From: Manduca sexta
Lineage: Eukaryota; Arthropoda; Insecta; Lepidoptera; Sphingidae
NCBI RefSeq assembly: GCF_014839805.1
Contig: NC_051131.1
Coordinates: forward strand, 4,824,913-4,888,912
Direction: 5' to 3'
DNA length: 64,000 bases
Both the position numbers and the translations under genes were made by a program. Below are positions 1 to 10,830 of the stretch, in pieces. The notes beneath the pieces were generated by a model that saw only the letters and a list, made by a program, of their open reading frames with translations, did no database searches and was not told the origin of the DNA. The first letter of the stretch is position 1. The number at the start of each line of letters is the position of its first letter.

Positions 1-900
1 ATCTGCTTTCGAGTTGATTACGAGTATTCCAAATGGATTTTCTTCTTCGGCTGATATCGAACAATTATTCCTTTGCCCTTTCCGTAGCATAGGGATCTGT
101 ATCAATCATTTTGACTTTATCGCTCGTATTCACTTAACGATATCAATTAGTTTGATCCGAAATCAGTAGTTTTTCGATAACTGCCCACACCTTACTAATT
201 GCGTGTATATTGCAAGGGAGTGATTTATGTTCGATAACGCTACATTTTGCTGTTTTGTAGAGATATGTAGTTCTAATGATGTTGACCTTTAACCTTATAA
301 GAGATAGATTAGAAAATTTACTTAATGTCACGGCAATCGAAAGTAAATTGTAAATGGCAACACAAGAGTTTATAGTTTATGGGAAGTTACTCGAATTGTC
401 TTGTCATAATTTAAATGTTCACAATTTATTCAATTATAATATACATTTGGGAGATCCAATAGTTGTAACATTTTAACTCGTTCCGATAATATATAACAAT
501 AATAATAAACTTAAAGGCATAATATTCTAAGGTAACAGCTTACATTGGAAAAAGTAACACCATAAAATATATTCTTCTTCTTGTGTGCCTCTCCAACTAG
601 TGAAGATTGGCAGTCCGCTCAGCATATCTTCTTTTATTCTTTGCATGGCAAAATATTTCTGCGGCGCTAAATATTACCCATATATAAACGAATAACATGT
701 TTTTTTTACGAATGTAGCAACTATATTAAATTTAAATAACATTAAAAACGAGAATGAGAACCTAATGATATTAGAAATAATGAGTAAACTGTAAATATAA
801 TAACAAAAAATGTAAATTTAGTATACGTGCAAAATTATCTACACATTTTATACTCTTAACAATGTCAAAATAACTTTTTTATAATTTGTGAGTTTATTAA
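1..900. other. AT-rich DNA, no gene seen
   Basis: Strongly AT-rich sequence with short, unconvincing reading frames and no recognisable repeat family or structured RNA. I see nothing I can name here. Confidence 0.5.
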
Positions 901-1094
901 CAAACGCGTTTTTTTTTCCCACGAATTGAATTATATTATTAAGTTGTGGACCAAAGGGATGATCTCCCGTTTAAAACATAATAATAAAAACGTACTCAAG
1001 GTAAAAACCCAGTGTTGTAGCTCGTTCCGGCCTAGGCAGTGTATACAGACTCATGCACAATTCCGACGAACGTTAAAGGTTGCCGTATTATTTT

Positions 1095-1360
1095 ATAAAA
1101 GACAAAAGACTATGTGTTGCTCGCGGCTTCGCCCGAGGGCTACAAAATTCCTGGTTTATAGCGTCACCCATACTGTGCCAGAGCCATCTTTTAAAATAAT
1201 CAAAATAAAAAATCTAGTAATATCCAATGGGAGCAATAAAAAGTACGCCATGTGCCTATCCAAGACAAAGTTAACCCGTGTGGCAAATTTCATCCAAATC
1301 CAAGCAGTGTCTAGTTTAATTCTACAAACATCCAAACATTTCCAAAACTTTAATTTATAA
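1095..1360. repeat. degraded interspersed repeat, Helitron-like 3' motif
   Basis: Contains the 'gctcgcggcttcgcccg' motif near 1120-1137, which recurs at the CTAG-ended 3' tips of the Helitron-like elements elsewhere in this window (for example 28.51 kb and 53.07 kb). The 144-codon open frame spanning 926-1360 runs through this repeat and is best seen as fortuitous. Boundaries are unclear. Confidence 0.35.
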
Positions 1361-1719
1361 TATTAGTAAGAACATAAGAAGTAAGATAATTAAAGGTATA
1401 ATATCAATTCAAGTAATACCACATTAAACGGTTTCTTGCATTAATATTAAGCTTGAAACTACAAAACTCATCGAAACAAACAAACGTGAATAAGAAGTGT
1501 TCTCCGCACAAACGACAGCGTTAAATCACAAAATGTCTTCCCAGATTTATGAGTAAAATCTGTATCTTATACATAATGGATTAATGGGGTGCCTCTGAAA
1601 CGTTACATCCGTATAAAGCCTGTAACGAATGGCAAAGAGTTCTTAATGGTATATGAATAAATAACGTGTTACATATATATTGCATCGCATTAAAAATATA
1701 TGTTTGAAAACACTAATCT

Positions 1720-1880
1720 AAACTAATTTAAAGCTGAAGGATTTGTTTGAAAGTGCTAATCTCAGGAACTACTAAACTGATTTTGTTTTTTTTTTTCACT
1801 AGTAGAAGCTACCTTTATCTGGAAGAGTATAGGGTACATTTTATCGCGGGAAAATATATATCCCGGATTTTTTTTACCAC
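1720..1880 (+). mobile_element. Helitron-like fragment
   Basis: Carries the family motifs 'aaagctgaaggatttgttt', 'gctaatctcaggaactact' and a 'tcgcgggaaaa...tcccgga' stretch, in the same order as in copies at 9.0 and 52.4 kb. The 3' CTAG end is missing, so this is a truncated copy. Confidence 0.45.
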
Positions 1881-1899
1881 GGTATCGGAGCTGTAGGAA

Positions 1900-2640
1900 A
1901 AGTATTATATATATTTAATGAGATACATACGATAAATATTTTATAATATCTTATTTTAATTGAGAACATACTATTATAATCAGGAGATCCAATAGGAATA
2001 GGAAATATCCTATATGGGGTCGAATCTGTCTTTATTCATTTACGGGGGCTCCAATCAAAGTATAGTTTTTATATGAAATTTAAAGATAAGCAGGTGATTT
2101 TTATACTCTTTTATCTATATGGCTATCAAAGCTATTAATATATATTGAAGCGCCTGTTGTTGCAAGAAAACGGATTTGACCCGGTAGACGCAATAGAACC
2201 CCCGATATTCTCTAAATTGGTTACGTGCCAAACGTATAAAAGGTTCCAAAATGGAAAAATTACGTCTAATACTCGTATATATAGTAATATAACGTTGCTA
2301 TTAGACGTATATAGTGATGATTTTTATAATTTTTTTTATATAATACCTTTTCAAACCTATAAATGACACCGAATAAAATAAAGTTAATCGAATTTTTGTT
2401 CCCCTTCTGACTAACGAAGTTGCAAAAAAACATAAGTCAGCATTCACTTTGAGTTCGGCAACTACCAAAGTTAACGCGCGTTTTATTTTCCAATGCTGTT
2501 TTTGAAAAAGGAGTACATACGCAGCACAACTGCATCGCGTAGTTTCAATTACGTTTTACGTAAAATTCTCAGGAACAAACATTTCAGTTGTAGATATTAT
2601 GCTTTCATCTATAGACGTAAATAAAAATTTGTTGCCACAT
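1900..2640. other. AT-rich DNA, nothing recognised
   Basis: The only open frame of note (about 73 codons at 2145-2366) has AT-driven composition and no splice or start context that would support it. Confidence 0.45.
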
Positions 2641-2641
2641 G

Positions 2642-2855
2642 TTTTTTTTATAGATTTGAATGACGAAACACGCTTGTCGTTTGCCTGATGGTAAGCGATA
2701 CGACCGCCCATAAACAGTAGAAACACTATCTAAAACCTTGAATTATAAAGTATTGTTTGGTATTCTACTGCGCTCGCCATGTTGTTGTTATATTTAGATG
2801 TTAAATTTTATTATGTCCGGTACACTGGCTACAATATCCTTATGTAGGTATGTAA
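2642..2855 (-). repeat. 300-bp poly(A)-tailed retroposon, family A (truncated)
   Basis: First of six copies in the window (others near 20.7, 22.1, 35.1, 40.5 and 62.4 kb). Shared blocks, read on the plus strand here, include 'gcctgatggtaagcgatac', 'gaccgcccataaacagtag' and 'aagtattgtttggtattc'. The T-run at 2642-2649 is the complement of a 3' poly(A), so the element's sense strand is minus. Its 5' part is missing or diverged. Confidence 0.6.
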
Positions 2856-3097
2856 GAGCATTGCTTGAGAACGGCTCGGCCAGCTTGACTGGTTCGTTTT
2901 TGTTGTGTCCCTAATTATCAGAACAAGGTATGTATCAAAGATTTTTTTTAAATATCATCAGCTATTTGGGTCATAATATCATATGAAAATACATTTTCGA
3001 AACAAGGCTGATCTCCAAAATCACTCAACCGATTCCAATTTTTTTTTGGAAGTGTTTAGTTAGTTCTAGTTTTAATCATAGGATAATTTTAGATCCG

Positions 3098-3265
3098 CGA
3101 CTCCGTGGCAGTCATGGATCTAAAGTCTGGCGCAGTTGTAATTATATATAAGGTACAAGTGCGACTACAGCGCTGAAGTTCTGGGTTCGAATCCCGGGTC
3201 GGGCAAAAAGTAATTGTGATTGGGCTTTTCCATCTTCTAGACAGGCCAAGTATGTACAATGTTGA
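3098..3265 (+). repeat. tRNA-derived SINE, family S
   Basis: A perfect RNA polymerase III B box (GGTTCGAATCC, 3184-3194) lies inside 'gttctgggttcgaatcccgg', followed by 'gtcgggcaaaaagtaattg'. The same head and body recur at 18.2, 24.9, 34.8, 37.2, 44.7, 50.8, 54.5 and 63.4 kb. This is a SINE and not a tRNA gene: no acceptor stem closes and the tRNA-like head runs into a SINE body. Confidence 0.6.
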
Positions 3266-3269
3266 GCAT

Positions 3270-3790
3270 ACTGCTAATAATATTTTATAGGTTTTAAGGA
3301 AAGTATAAAAGAAACACAATTCATAAAACATAATGCTATATTTATTACATGCTGAACTAATCCGGAAAAATAGATGTTTCCGCTTTCTTCTTATTTGTCT
3401 CCACTCCTCAGTTTTACATGTAAAGGGAAACGATTCATATGTATATGCCGGCACGTATGCTTCGCAATATATTTCCTATGTAAGCTCTTTTGTTTGGATG
3501 GCGAAATGTGCCTCAAATGGGAAACATCGGCAAGAGAATTTAATCACACAAGGTGACGAATTTCTAATTGACATACCTACATAAAAACTAAGACAACAAA
3601 ACTTTGGTTGTACAGTACAGTTTTATTGTTGGTTGTACAGAGACGGACCGTTAAAAAGAGGGTTGTACTTTTATACAGGAATTTAAAAATTATAGACTGT
3701 ACGATTTAAATAAAAATAGTAACATGAAAGAACTAGATACGGGTGGAACGTTCTTTTATTATATCATCACTATATGATTTCTATATTTAA
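3270..3790. other. no gene recognised
   Basis: Two overlapping open frames (83 and 60 codons, 3333-3584) have no supporting splice sites or family resemblance. No repeat match was noticed inside the window. Confidence 0.4.
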
Positions 3791-3795
3791 ATACT

Positions 3796-4070
3796 TACCC
3801 CCTAATTCATAGACGTTTTTTATCTAAGGAGGGAGCATTACTGTGATAACAAGTCTGTTTCTCAGTGCTGATGGCATGGCAGCCTTCGCAGTGCGTAGAC
3901 ATAGGGCCGTTGTGATTGGCTAATATTGAGATACAACTTGAATCTAGTTGGCTGTCGGATAAACAAAGTTGAACAAACAGCAAGCTGTCAGATAAACGAA
4001 GCTGAGAAACAGACTTGTTATCACAGCAATGCTCCGTCGTTAGATAAAAACGTCTATGAATAAGGGGATT
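3796..4070. mobile_element. MITE with ~66-bp terminal inverted repeats
   Basis: The left end (from ~3798, 'attcatagacgtttttt', 'tgtgataacaagtctgtttc') is mirrored at the right end (to ~4067, 'gaaacagacttgttatcaca', 'aaaaacgtctatgaat'). The imperfect inverted repeats are about 66 bp with a ~140-bp centre, and the tips begin CCCC. There is no coding capacity, so this is a non-autonomous DNA transposon. I could not define a clean target-site duplication, so the superfamily is open. Confidence 0.75.
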
Positions 4071-4080
4071 AGATTTCTTC

Positions 4081-4130
4081 TAAATAAGAATTAAAATAAA
4101 AAATGTCTTTTTTATTTTAATTCTTATTTA
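4081..4130. repeat. perfect 23-bp hairpin, 4-nt loop
   Basis: Positions 4081-4103 are the exact reverse complement of 4108-4130, separated by TGTC. The arms are almost entirely A/T. The hairpin starts about 14 bp after the MITE end, so it may be a fold-back footprint of another small element. Confidence 0.9.
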
Positions 4131-4322
4131 AGGAGCATTGTCGTGTGTATCAACTACATCGCTCCATACGTCCAATTTGATCGATGCAAACAAAGTTTAA
4201 AATACCCATTATAATAAATATATTTTTTAACAAACTGTAGCGCCTCTCACATAGCAGGCGACATGACACTATTAAATGCCTATATATTATTACCTAAAAT
4301 TTGAGGTCAACCGCATTCGCTC

Positions 4323-4390
4323 TTACAAAATATGGTGTACGTCTTCCCTCTCTCCACATTTAAAACAGTTTTTTTCTATGCGGACACGGG
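4323..4390 (-). pseudogene. possible retrotransposon zinc-knuckle remnant
   Basis: The minus-strand frame ends in a C-F-K-C-G-E-R-E-D-V-H-H-I-L segment. This resembles the CxxC...H zinc-finger tail found after the reverse transcriptase / RNase H part of some non-LTR retrotransposons. Only about 20 codons are recognisable, and upstream the frame runs into repeat family C. Weak call. Confidence 0.3.
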
Positions 4391-4640
4391 AAATTGTCCC
4401 CACTGCACCTGATGGTAAGAGGAGTGGAGTCCAATAGAATGTCGACCGATGAGAGATAATTACTCCTCGGCAGTCGACACAATTATACCGGCCCGTAAGA
4501 TGCGGATATACACTGGCTGATCCCGGAACGCGACACACTTACGTGGGCTGTTAGGGTGGGTTTTAATACCTTGTGTACGATTGTCGCTTTCTGGTCAGAT
4601 GTAAATTATATCCTACCACCAGCAAAGGTGAGATCATAGT
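4372..4640 (+). repeat. interspersed repeat, family C, copy 1
   Basis: Shares ordered blocks with 23,993-24,245 and, in opposite orientation, 38,643-38,885: 'cacctgatggtaag', 'cagtcgacacaattat', 'ggatatacac', 'cgacacactt', 'gggttttaa' and a final 'taccaccagcaaa'. Non-coding, class unknown. The strand is arbitrary and set by this copy. Confidence 0.55.
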
Positions 4641-7100
4641 AGTGAGTCTAACGCCCTCACAAGCTGGTTAAATTTGTCGGGATTTGCCTGGAGCGGAGTA
4701 CCTTCCCTGTCACTAGCTCCCGTCGGCTTTCAACAAAATCAGTAATCTTTGAAGATTGTAACGGCTTAGGTAGGATCGTGTACACCATACCTTTTTCATG
4801 GGAACGTATATTAAAAATCTCCTTCTAGAGTTGGCTACAATGACAAAATAGTTGTATCAACAATACGGTATAATGTGGTGCAGAATTCAAACATATACCT
4901 TCCGTGGCTGCTTTAGCACACAAGACTATGTGATCATCACCAGACAGATGTATATGGGAGGGAACTTATTGCGGCGTAATGGTCTTATTCTTGGGTCTTA
5001 TCATAATATCTAAGTATTTATAAGCTAAAGAATCGCCACGGATGGGAGTCGTACACTCATTTAGCCAAATGATCTAATGAGATCTTTGTCTATGAAAATG
5101 ATAATATTAATACATTTGCCTTAAAAATAAATAGGTTGGACTTCACCGCACAAAGATATATACGTGTCGTTCACAAAATATTTATTAAAACAGCTTATTG
5201 TTTTGAATAATCCCATAATAAATACAGCTGCAAAGACGTGGGATTTCTGTTGATTTATATTTTCATCAAAATGTCAGGTTTTAAGGGAGAGTTGTCATCC
5301 ATCATTGTGGAGGCGTGAAACAAAGCGGCGCGAAACAACGCAAAGCTCTACTACAGACGTTTTGATAAATAACAGATATTACCTGGATATTACTCTTATT
5401 TTAAGTCAATAATGTGTTCATTTTATCCAGTATATGTTATCCTAAATTAATATTAAGCATAAAAAAGAAATATTTATTTAATGTTTTGTTGACTTATGAA
5501 TTTCAACCTTAATATCTTTTTAGAACAAGCCATTGAATATAAATTTTAAATCACCTTCCTTTTATTAGGAAATATGCACCTCCAATTTAAATCAGTTATA
5601 GCAAGGGCCATATTTTTTAAGTTACCTTACCGTGCATGGTGTTAGAGAAATTATGGTTTCAATTAAAATTAAAGTACAGGAGTATTTTAGCCTCTGAAAA
5701 TGGTCTTATTCAATTAGAAGAATTTATAAGTATTTAAAATATTTGCCTATAAAGTTTTTAATTTAACTATGGTATCTCCACACTAAACACTAATAATCGA
5801 ACAAAGTGTACCTCGTATCGCCATTAACCAACGTCCATCTAATGAAAACTAAAGTTAATTTACCGAACGAAACAACACCCCCGCTGTGTTTTTCCAATTT
5901 TTGAACTCCGTTTGGTTTAATCAACATTGGAATCTACATATCCACGTCTATATATATTTTCATTACCAAACCCTTGCCATTCAGTGACCGTCCGAAGGTA
6001 AGTAAAGGCATTATTGTAATTATATGCAATAAGACAAGGAAAAGCTTTCTATTCGGATTGCGCGTTCGCATTTCGAAAGTAAGGTATAATAATAAATTAT
6101 TCAGGTCTCGAGTAAGAGTGCTGGACTTAAGATGTTAAACGTTTTCAAATGTCATGGTCTAAAAATCTGCTTAAGGTCTTGCGCCGTTTTATTTCGTTGG
6201 CTTCTTGTAGTAGATTGTTGGTGACCATTTTTAGAAATAGTAGTTGTTAAAATTACTTCTTAGAGATAAAAAATATAAGAAATACGATACGCTATTTTAA
6301 CATTTCCCACGTGATGTTGTCGGCTGTTGCGTAAGAAGGGTCTAGGGTGTTATTAACAAAAAGATTAATAGCACGAGAAGTGAGTAAACACCAATGAAAG
6401 CGGATGTACAGAGCGATATTGTCGTAAAAATACGACGAAAGATTAAAAAAACATTACCTACAGTCGCAAATTTTTATTTACTTGTAAGATTTTTGTAATT
6501 CCAATAAACAATGGCTCCTCCCTCCCGTAATGAGTTATGGAATAAGAATATCAAATGTCAACTTGCAGAGCTTTACCTTAACAGGGGCTCATTTTATTGA
6601 AAAAATATGAAGTAGTAAGTATAAACAACAAATGAATATATAACCTTCCGTATCTCACAAAAACCATCAAACCATATCGAATATGTTTCATGACGTTCGC
6701 ATAAATCTCAATATTGCTTCGTAATATATTCGCTCAACTTCGCGCGTGAACTTTGCCTCTAGTTCAGTATTGGTTATATGAAGTGTATATCTGATTTGTC
6801 TACTTATATAGTCGGTACACGGCGGAGGGTCTCAGACGTGCCCGAGTCAGAGATTTGGCGATTACGGGTTGAGTGACACATCTGTATACAGGATTATCAA
6901 GTTCAGTATTGTTATTTCTATGTAGCAATCTTATGTTAGAAGCTGGGCGGTGAATTATATTTTGGAGGCAAATTCCGTCACTAGTCCAGTTCGAACTTAA
7001 TACTAATTCCTTAAATACTTAACTAATCATTTTTATCAAACACTTCAGCATATCCTTATGCAGTAATTGAAAAAAGACAATGTACGAATTTCATAGGACT
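4640..7100. other. AT-rich DNA without recognised genes
   Basis: No convincing exon, RNA gene or in-window repeat was found. Slightly GC-richer patches lie near 4650-4780 and 6810-6870 but contain no long frame. Confidence 0.4.
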
Positions 7101-7104
7101 AATA

Positions 7105-7167
7105 TTCTAACATTCGCGTCTATATATTCGCGAGTCTAACATTCGCGTAAACATATTATGAAATCCT
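7105..7167 (+). repeat. PLE terminal tag, solo and partly duplicated
   Basis: 'tctaacattcgcgtaaacat' at 7135-7154 matches the first codons of the PLE ORF (start at 28,201 on the minus strand). A partial second copy, 'ttctaacattcgcgtc', lies at 7105-7120. No other PLE sequence is attached, so this is a terminus-only remnant. Confidence 0.6.
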
Positions 7168-8970
7168 TAATAGGAAACATTCATTGATTTTCGACAGGCA
7201 TTTATTCATATTTATCGACTATTTATATAATTATGTAGTTTACTATACACGTTTGCTATATTTATTAAACTTTTCTGTGATAATATCCAACTACGATATA
7301 TCTACGTAGCACAAAATGGCGTCCAGAAATAAAATTTGTGGCATCCGCCGTCCGGATATGTCCACGCGTTACTACCGTCACCAAAATACGTTACGTGCAA
7401 CCGACCATATTCCACTGTAGCAGAGCGGGGCCGATGAAATTCCAATTAAATACCAGAAATTACGGGATGTAGGCGTTGGTTTCATCTCTAGTAACAGATT
7501 TGGCTGTAAACCGTTAAGATTCTAGGTTCGGTGCCTAAAAGTTGTGAAGGTTTTGACTGGAAAAATACTTATACAAGGTCATTTTGACATTGCTTTCATA
7601 AATGAAATCCTTGTTTTTACCTCTTCGAACAGCATAGCAAAGATCATAAATGAATAACGAATATTTTGACCAAAAAACCCAATTTTACGTTTTCATCATT
7701 TTGTAGTCTAGTGCGAATATTCCGTGTCCGTAAGATTATTTCTAGCAGAAAGTGTAATGTTGCCGCGCCGAATTCTCTTAGAGTAGAAGTACTGGGCATT
7801 AGGGTGTGTAAAATTAATATTACTTTTAATTGATACATGATATTTATTTTGTTCGAAGCTTACACTTTTTTATTTTACATCTACGCTTCGAGTAACAACA
7901 GTGTTATTTTCAAGAAGATAGGTATGGGGTTGCATTTGGTAACGCAATTTTAAAATGACTCAATGCGTGTTATTGCTGGTCGTAGTATTTTCTCCCAAAT
8001 GAATACATAGTGTACAATAAAATCTTCGCTAAATTATAGTGAAGTTTTATTTGTGCTTCACACGTAGGGTGTGGGAGAGGGGCAAGGTATTAGATGCATA
8101 GCTCATGATGATAGTATATGTGTATACACCCGGATACCGACCACCTTACATAAGGATTAAAAGTCCAAGGTCCACGGTATTAGCCGTATAGGTACGATAG
8201 TCAAAAATCCCCTATTTAATCCTCCTTCGAATAAAATGCCAGTGATTGCAAAAAGTCGGATATACCCTCGTAGATGGAATAGGGCCCTCTACCTTAACTC
8301 TTTATAAACATCCAGACTTCCACACAAACCGCTATGTTAGCTTAGAAAATATCGACATTCAACTTGAGTTTCTTAATAATATAACTCCTAGTATTTCTTA
8401 TTCTCCTATAAAATGATTTTCTTCGAACTGTCGTTTATATTTTTAAAGATTAAACGTGAATATTTTTAAAAGATTTCCCTTTCTAATCTCCTTTGAAAAC
8501 CTCGGGAACTTCAATATTTTTTTGTATATTTTAATAATCTGCATGGCAGTCGTGACACATTTTCACCTTTGATGCCGCTATCCGGGAGGACATTTTGTAC
8601 CGGTCAACTTCGCTTCAACACTTACAGGTATTTAAATTATCTTTATTGTTGTTATGGATTTCAACTAAACGTTATTTACGCTTAACTCATTTATAAAAAT
8701 TATTAACGATTGGAAATGTCATTATTTTAACACATTTATCACCTTTAAAATATTACCTTGACACATTGTGTAATTTTCCTTATAGTATAAATGAGAAAGG
8801 TTGTGAATTCGTTTTGATATTTGTATAATGTAAACGCAGAAATCATTGGGTTTTATATAATTTGTAACAAACATAATCTGGACTACTAGTCCATATTATG
8901 GCTACTTTTATCTTAGTAAATACAACTTTTAAGTACACCATAAAACTCGAAAATCGGGAGCAAAATCTAT
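7168..8970. other. no gene recognised
   Basis: 7300-7440 is GC-richer than its surroundings, but every frame is short. A fragment near 8105-8165 resembles part of repeat family C. No supported coding sequence. Confidence 0.4.
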
Positions 8971-8974
8971 CTTT

Positions 8975-9142
8975 ATCAATATATAAAGTTGAATAGTTTG
9001 TTTGAACGCGCTAATCTCAGAAACTACTCAACCGATATATTTTCATTAATAGCATCCTACATTACTCCTGAGAGCTATAGTATTAATTTTACCCCGGAAA
9101 AACATTTTACGCGAGCAGAGCTGCGAGCAAAAGCTAGTTTAA
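8975..9142 (+). mobile_element. short Helitron-like element
   Basis: Contains 'atataaagttgaatagtttg' and 'gaacgcgctaatctcagaaa' near the 5' side. It ends 'gcagagctgcgagcaaaag' then CTAG next to a host T. A small GCAG/CTGC stem sits about 9 nt before CTAG, which is the usual Helitron 3' layout (hairpin, short spacer, CTRR, T). At ~165 bp it is non-autonomous. Confidence 0.5.
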
Positions 9143-10450
9143 TAAGAAATGTACTTCTTTAATGACAATGTGTGCACTTATTATTTAATTCATATAATGT
9201 ATTATATAAAGTTAGTATAATTAGTGCAGTCTAAAAAAGAGTCTAAAACCACGTTTCAACAAATTCATCACCCATTACACTGATCTTAACAACCACTGTT
9301 AGTAAGAAAGGAAGACAATAAATTCATGAATATCGTCGCAAATAACATTTACACAATAACGTTGAGAGCTGTGTCTGCGCATAATTACGGCGGAAATAAG
9401 CTTCCGTTATGAACACGTGCTATGTCTACGGGAGATGCCAACAACTCCTCTAATTAAGTTGGCTAATGTACTGCTTATAACAAGCCTATGTCTATATCTG
9501 TTTTTCAAATGGTATCTAAATTTGCGCGAGAGATTCAGAATCGTAATATAGGTGTTTGGCGAAAAAAATATCAAATATATTTTAGTAGTGCAGTCATGTG
9601 CCATAAAAAATATATATTTTCGACCCCACCTGCTTAGTACAGCGAATTTATTTCGTTTTGTAACTCAATTAGTGACATACTAGAACTTATAAGTTTATTA
9701 GCAGTCATTTGTGAAATAAATATCGTTTTTAGACTAATTTAGTCAAACTAAAGCTGTTTTTTTAAGAATATCATAATACATTTCTTATTGCACCTTTCAA
9801 AACTCTGTAATGAAAAATATATTTGTGGTCACCTCCAAAACTTAATTTAAAATTTTGTTCACCTTTGAAAAATAACCCTGTATATGTTATAGAAAAAATA
9901 GTAGTGTTCTTAATATATAAAAAATACAACTAAAAGGTCTAAAGTCTATAGGTAGGTACCGTATTCAGAAATAATTTGTTTTTTAAGTATAATTAATTAA
10001 TATTAGTCAAGAAAAGAAATTGAATAAGATATTCCCATTTTATAAAGTTATTACTTACTACTCAACTACGTAGTTAATTTATTTACGTTTAATTTAAAGC
10101 AACAGACAGCTTGCTGCCGGTATTCGTGTCGCTTCTTTTAACTAACTACGTATGAGCGCCACCTTATATTCTATTTGTACCAATACAGTCTACGGAAGAA
10201 AATATACCAATTGCATAGTATTGGTAAAATTATTTGTTAAACAAAGAAACCTTATAAAACTTAAACAATCGATTGTGTTATATTTGGTTATACATAACTT
10301 ATCAATACATGTTTGGTTAATGGTTTCGGGTACGCGGAAAGTAAATATGTCCGCCGATTTACTTATTAATTATTTAATACGTAATGCAAACTTACAGTGT
10401 AAACCGATTGAATCTTCCCAAAACGAAAATGCTATGCTCGTTTAATACAT
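9143..10450. other. no gene recognised
   Basis: AT-rich DNA. Open frames at 9407-9604 (-) and 10,152-10,445 (+) have no splice, composition or family support. Confidence 0.4.
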
Positions 10451-10454
10451 TTCA

Positions 10455-10830
10455 GGTTTTTTTAGGTATTGAACCCCGAAGTCAATACCGAGGGAATCCT
10501 GCGAACGGGATACTGGAATCCGCCGGCTTAGTGACTGCGTGGTCCAGGAGGAAAGTTAGACGGGGATAGTAGAGAAGGAAGTGTGAAGGAAAGATAGACA
10601 AACCTGTTAGGATAGGAGAGGAGAAGGCCAAAAAATGTTCGCGAGCCCTTATAGGCCTCAATGTGAATTTATTTATTTATTTATAGACGCACATTTATTT
10701 ATTGGCAACCATGGAGGTATACACACTTTACTGTGTGCCTAAGGCCGCGACCAATGCCTTTCGTGCATGGGCGTGCATTCGGTGTGGAGACCGAGTACAC
10801 AAGAATTGCTTCAGGGGCAACACATTTCAG
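10455..10830 (+). repeat. interspersed repeat, family B, copy 1
   Basis: Shares 'cttagtgactgc', 'ggaagtgtgaggaa'-type purine-rich sequence, 'aaatgttcgcgagc', 'cataggcct'-type sequence and 'gtatacacac...actgtgtgcct' with 34,480-34,800 in the same order and orientation. A tttatttatt run (~10,671-10,705) interrupts this copy. No reading frame is conserved between copies, and the class is unknown. Confidence 0.6.

Noticed and set aside
926..1360. 144-codon plus-strand open frame
   Set aside because: It runs through a degraded Helitron-like repeat, has no protein-family resemblance, and its composition follows the DNA.
3175..3205. Perfect tRNA B box suggesting a tRNA gene
   Set aside because: No acceptor stem or anticodon arm closes, and the head continues into SINE body sequence shared with eight other loci.
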